Source: Amaranthus tricolor
Taxonomy: Eukaryota; Streptophyta; Magnoliopsida; Caryophyllales; Amaranthaceae
Reading direction: 5' to 3'
Assembly: GCF_026212465.1 (NCBI RefSeq)
Contig: NC_080056.1
Coordinates: 24,542,673-24,606,672 of the forward strand
Length of the DNA: 64,000 bases
The position numbers and the translations under genes were made by a program. Below the pieces are notes generated by a model. That model searched no databases, was not told the DNA's origin, and was given only the letters and a program-made list of their open reading frames with translations. Positions 62,571-64,000 of the stretch are shown here, piece by piece (the stretch's first letter is position 1; each line of letters starts with the position of its first letter).

Positions 62571-62769
62571 TGTAAGAAATGAAAAACATCCTAATACAAC
62601 TAAAACGAGTATAATTGTTAAGTCGAGGATCAAACCACAAGAAAAAGGCAAGTTAGAATCTAAACTTGATGTAGGAAGGTTATATGGAAAGTTGGTTATT
62701 TAAAATAAACAACTAACAATAATAAAAAAGCAAGAATGAAAATGATATAAAGCAACGAAAGACAAGAGA
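62571..62769 (-). repeat. Truncated 5' LTR of the Athila-like element
   Basis: Alignable with 55509-55700 (CCTAATAC..CT, TAAGTCG.GG.T.AACCACAAG, CTTGATGT.GGAA). Ends abruptly where copia integrase sequence starts. Confidence 0.55.
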
Positions 62770-64000
62770 AACATTGTGGAGAAGGTGGGGTGTATATTAA
62801 GAATGTCAAGTCTTCCTAATCCATTTTGGGCAGAAGCTGTGAATACCGTAGTTTATGTGATCAGTCAAGCTCCAATTTCTTTGGGATTTGATATTCCATA
62901 GAAAAAGTGGAAAGGCAATGATCCTTCTTACTCACACTTAAGGGTATTTGGGTACAAGGCATTCATGTATGTTCCGAAAGAGCAGAGGCTACATCTTGAT
63001 TCAAAGTCAACACCTTGCATATTTATTATGTATGTTGACGAAGAGTATAGTTATAGACTTTTTGATCCTAAAAAAAAGAAGGTTGGAAGAAGTAGAGATG
63101 TGGTGTTTTATGAGCATGAGATGGGTGCAGATCTTCTGAATGTTGATAACGCTACTACTTCAGATTTTCGACTTGCTATTGATGATGCTTCTACTCCTAT
63201 TCTTGTTGATTGTCTAGAAAATGAGGAAGTTCATGAAGTTGTACTTGATAATGTTAGTGAGGTACATTCTGATGATGATGCACTTAATGAGATAGAATAT
63301 GCAAATGATGATGATGCTCCACAACATGAAGAAAAGGTTCATGAGCAAGGGGAGCAACTTGTACCACCAGTCCATGATATTGAGAATGCTAATAATGTAT
63401 ATGTTCGAAGGTCAACTAGAGGATAAACATCTTCAAAAGGATATCCAAACTCAACGTATATCCTAGTAATTGATGAGAAGAAGCCGCAGGACTTTCAAGA
63501 GGTATTGTCTCACAAAGACAAAGACTTATGCCTCGAGGCGATGAGGGAGGAAATGGATTCCTTGAAAATGAATGACACCTACGAGTTGGTAAAGATTTTT
63601 AATGGTCGAAAAATCATAAAGAACAGGTGGGTTTTTAAGAATGAGAAAGATGGTAAAAAGATAGTGAAGCACAAGGCCAGATTGGTGGTGAAATGTTGAA
63701 CCCAGAAAAAGGGCATTGACTTTGATGAGATCTTCTCACCGGTTGTCGAAATGAATTTTATCAGAACAGTGTTAGGATTGGCTGCAAGTCTTGATCTTGA
63801 GTTAGAGTAGCTTGATGTTAAAACGACTTTTTTGCATGGCTATTTACAAGAGGAGATCTACATGGCGTAACCAAAAGGATATGAGGTTAAAAGGAAAGAA
63901 AAACTTATTTGCAAGTTAAAAAAGTGTTGTTATGGGCTAAAGCAGGCACCAAGGCAGGGATATAAGAAATTTGATTCTTTTATGATAAGCAATGGCTATA
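62770..64000 (+). pseudogene. Ty1/copia pol fragment (Tork-like), truncated at the left and running off the window
   Basis: Begins inside the integrase (IVEKV, then SLPNPFWAEAVNTVVYVI), continuing with YSHLRVFGYKAFMYVPKEQR and LFDPKKKKVGRSRDVVFYEH. An acidic linker with an HEEKVHEQGEQL segment follows, then a TAA at 63424. The RT N-terminal part is KNRWVFKNEKDGKKIVKHKA, with a TGA at 63697. The palm follows ([26 protein letters not shown]) with stops at 63808 and 63868. Further stops include a TAG at 62898. The sequence resembles Tork/Tnt1-like copia elements. Its left edge at about 62770 joins directly to the Athila-like LTR, so it is a truncated copy or the product of rearrangement. Confidence 0.85.

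Larger units (their letters stand above)
55509..62769 (-). mobile_element. Athila/Tat-like gypsy derivative with only gag and protease
   Basis: On the minus strand: a truncated 5' LTR (62769-62571), gag (62569 to about 60960), protease (about 60470-60110), a noncoding 3' region with an AAACCTACACCAGGTTTATT word typical of such elements (near 59840) and a long 3' LTR (58029-55509). LTR identity is based on the shared start near 55509 and 62571 and about 190 bp of alignable sequence (CCTAATAC.ACTA.AACGAGT, GAC(A/G)AAG). No RT, RNase H or integrase is present. Stops throughout show decay. The right LTR is cut by a copia fragment. Confidence 0.6.

Overview
This window looks like nuclear DNA of a flowering plant, probably a eudicot. 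It is packed with Ty1/copia and Ty3/gypsy LTR retrotransposons, L1-type and RTE-type LINEs, a hAT transposon, a CACTA transposon, a MULE end and long AT and ATT microsatellites. It also holds spliceosomal-type introns and a fragment of the plant cytosolic ribosomal protein gene RPS15A. I see no intact host gene, no tRNA or rRNA gene and no CRISPR array. The only host-derived coding pieces are the RPS15A 5' part inside the CACTA element and a probable F-box-associated fragment at 47.0-47.5 kb. The species cannot be named from the sequence alone.

Left part (1-6.1 kb). The window opens in the 3' end of a Mutator-like (MULE) transposase, facing a convergent GRF zinc-finger gene and ending in short terminal repeats. 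Next come two long AT arrays separated by a small element with inverted ends, then a decayed minus-strand copia pol gene broken on both sides by LTR-like sequence.

Nested block (6.1-37.8 kb). A minus-strand L1-type LINE (6411-21104, 13-bp target duplication) carries a plus-strand Ty3/gypsy element (8534-18382, target duplication GCTAA). That element carries a minus-strand hAT transposon (10962-14776, 8-bp duplication with one mismatch). To the right is a nearly complete SIRE-type copia element (21768-32536, duplication AGTAC) whose two 1462-bp LTRs differ at only about four positions by eye. It has gag-pol, an extra ORF downstream of pol and an extraordinary density of the heptamer GGAACAG/CTGTTCC. 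After it comes an older minus-strand gypsy element (32664-37777) that has lost gag.

Middle (37.8-50.4 kb). AT-rich DNA contains degenerate tandem repeats interrupted by a 481-bp putative solo LTR (39929-40409) and by a non-autonomous CACTA element (40928-43679). The CACTA element has captured the first 60 codons of RPS15A with an intron still in place. A truncated F-box-like fragment, a long LTR-like stretch and a 37-nt C homopolymer follow.

Right part (50.4-64 kb). A decayed RTE-type LINE (50400-53426) contains a 457-bp ATT microsatellite in its 3' part. It is followed by a minus-strand Athila-like element that keeps only gag and protease (55509-62769), with a large foldback element lodged in its LTR. 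A decayed Tork-like copia pol fragment runs off the right edge.

The genes do not form a pathway. The biology is transposition, nesting and gene capture; order of insertion can be read from which element interrupts which.
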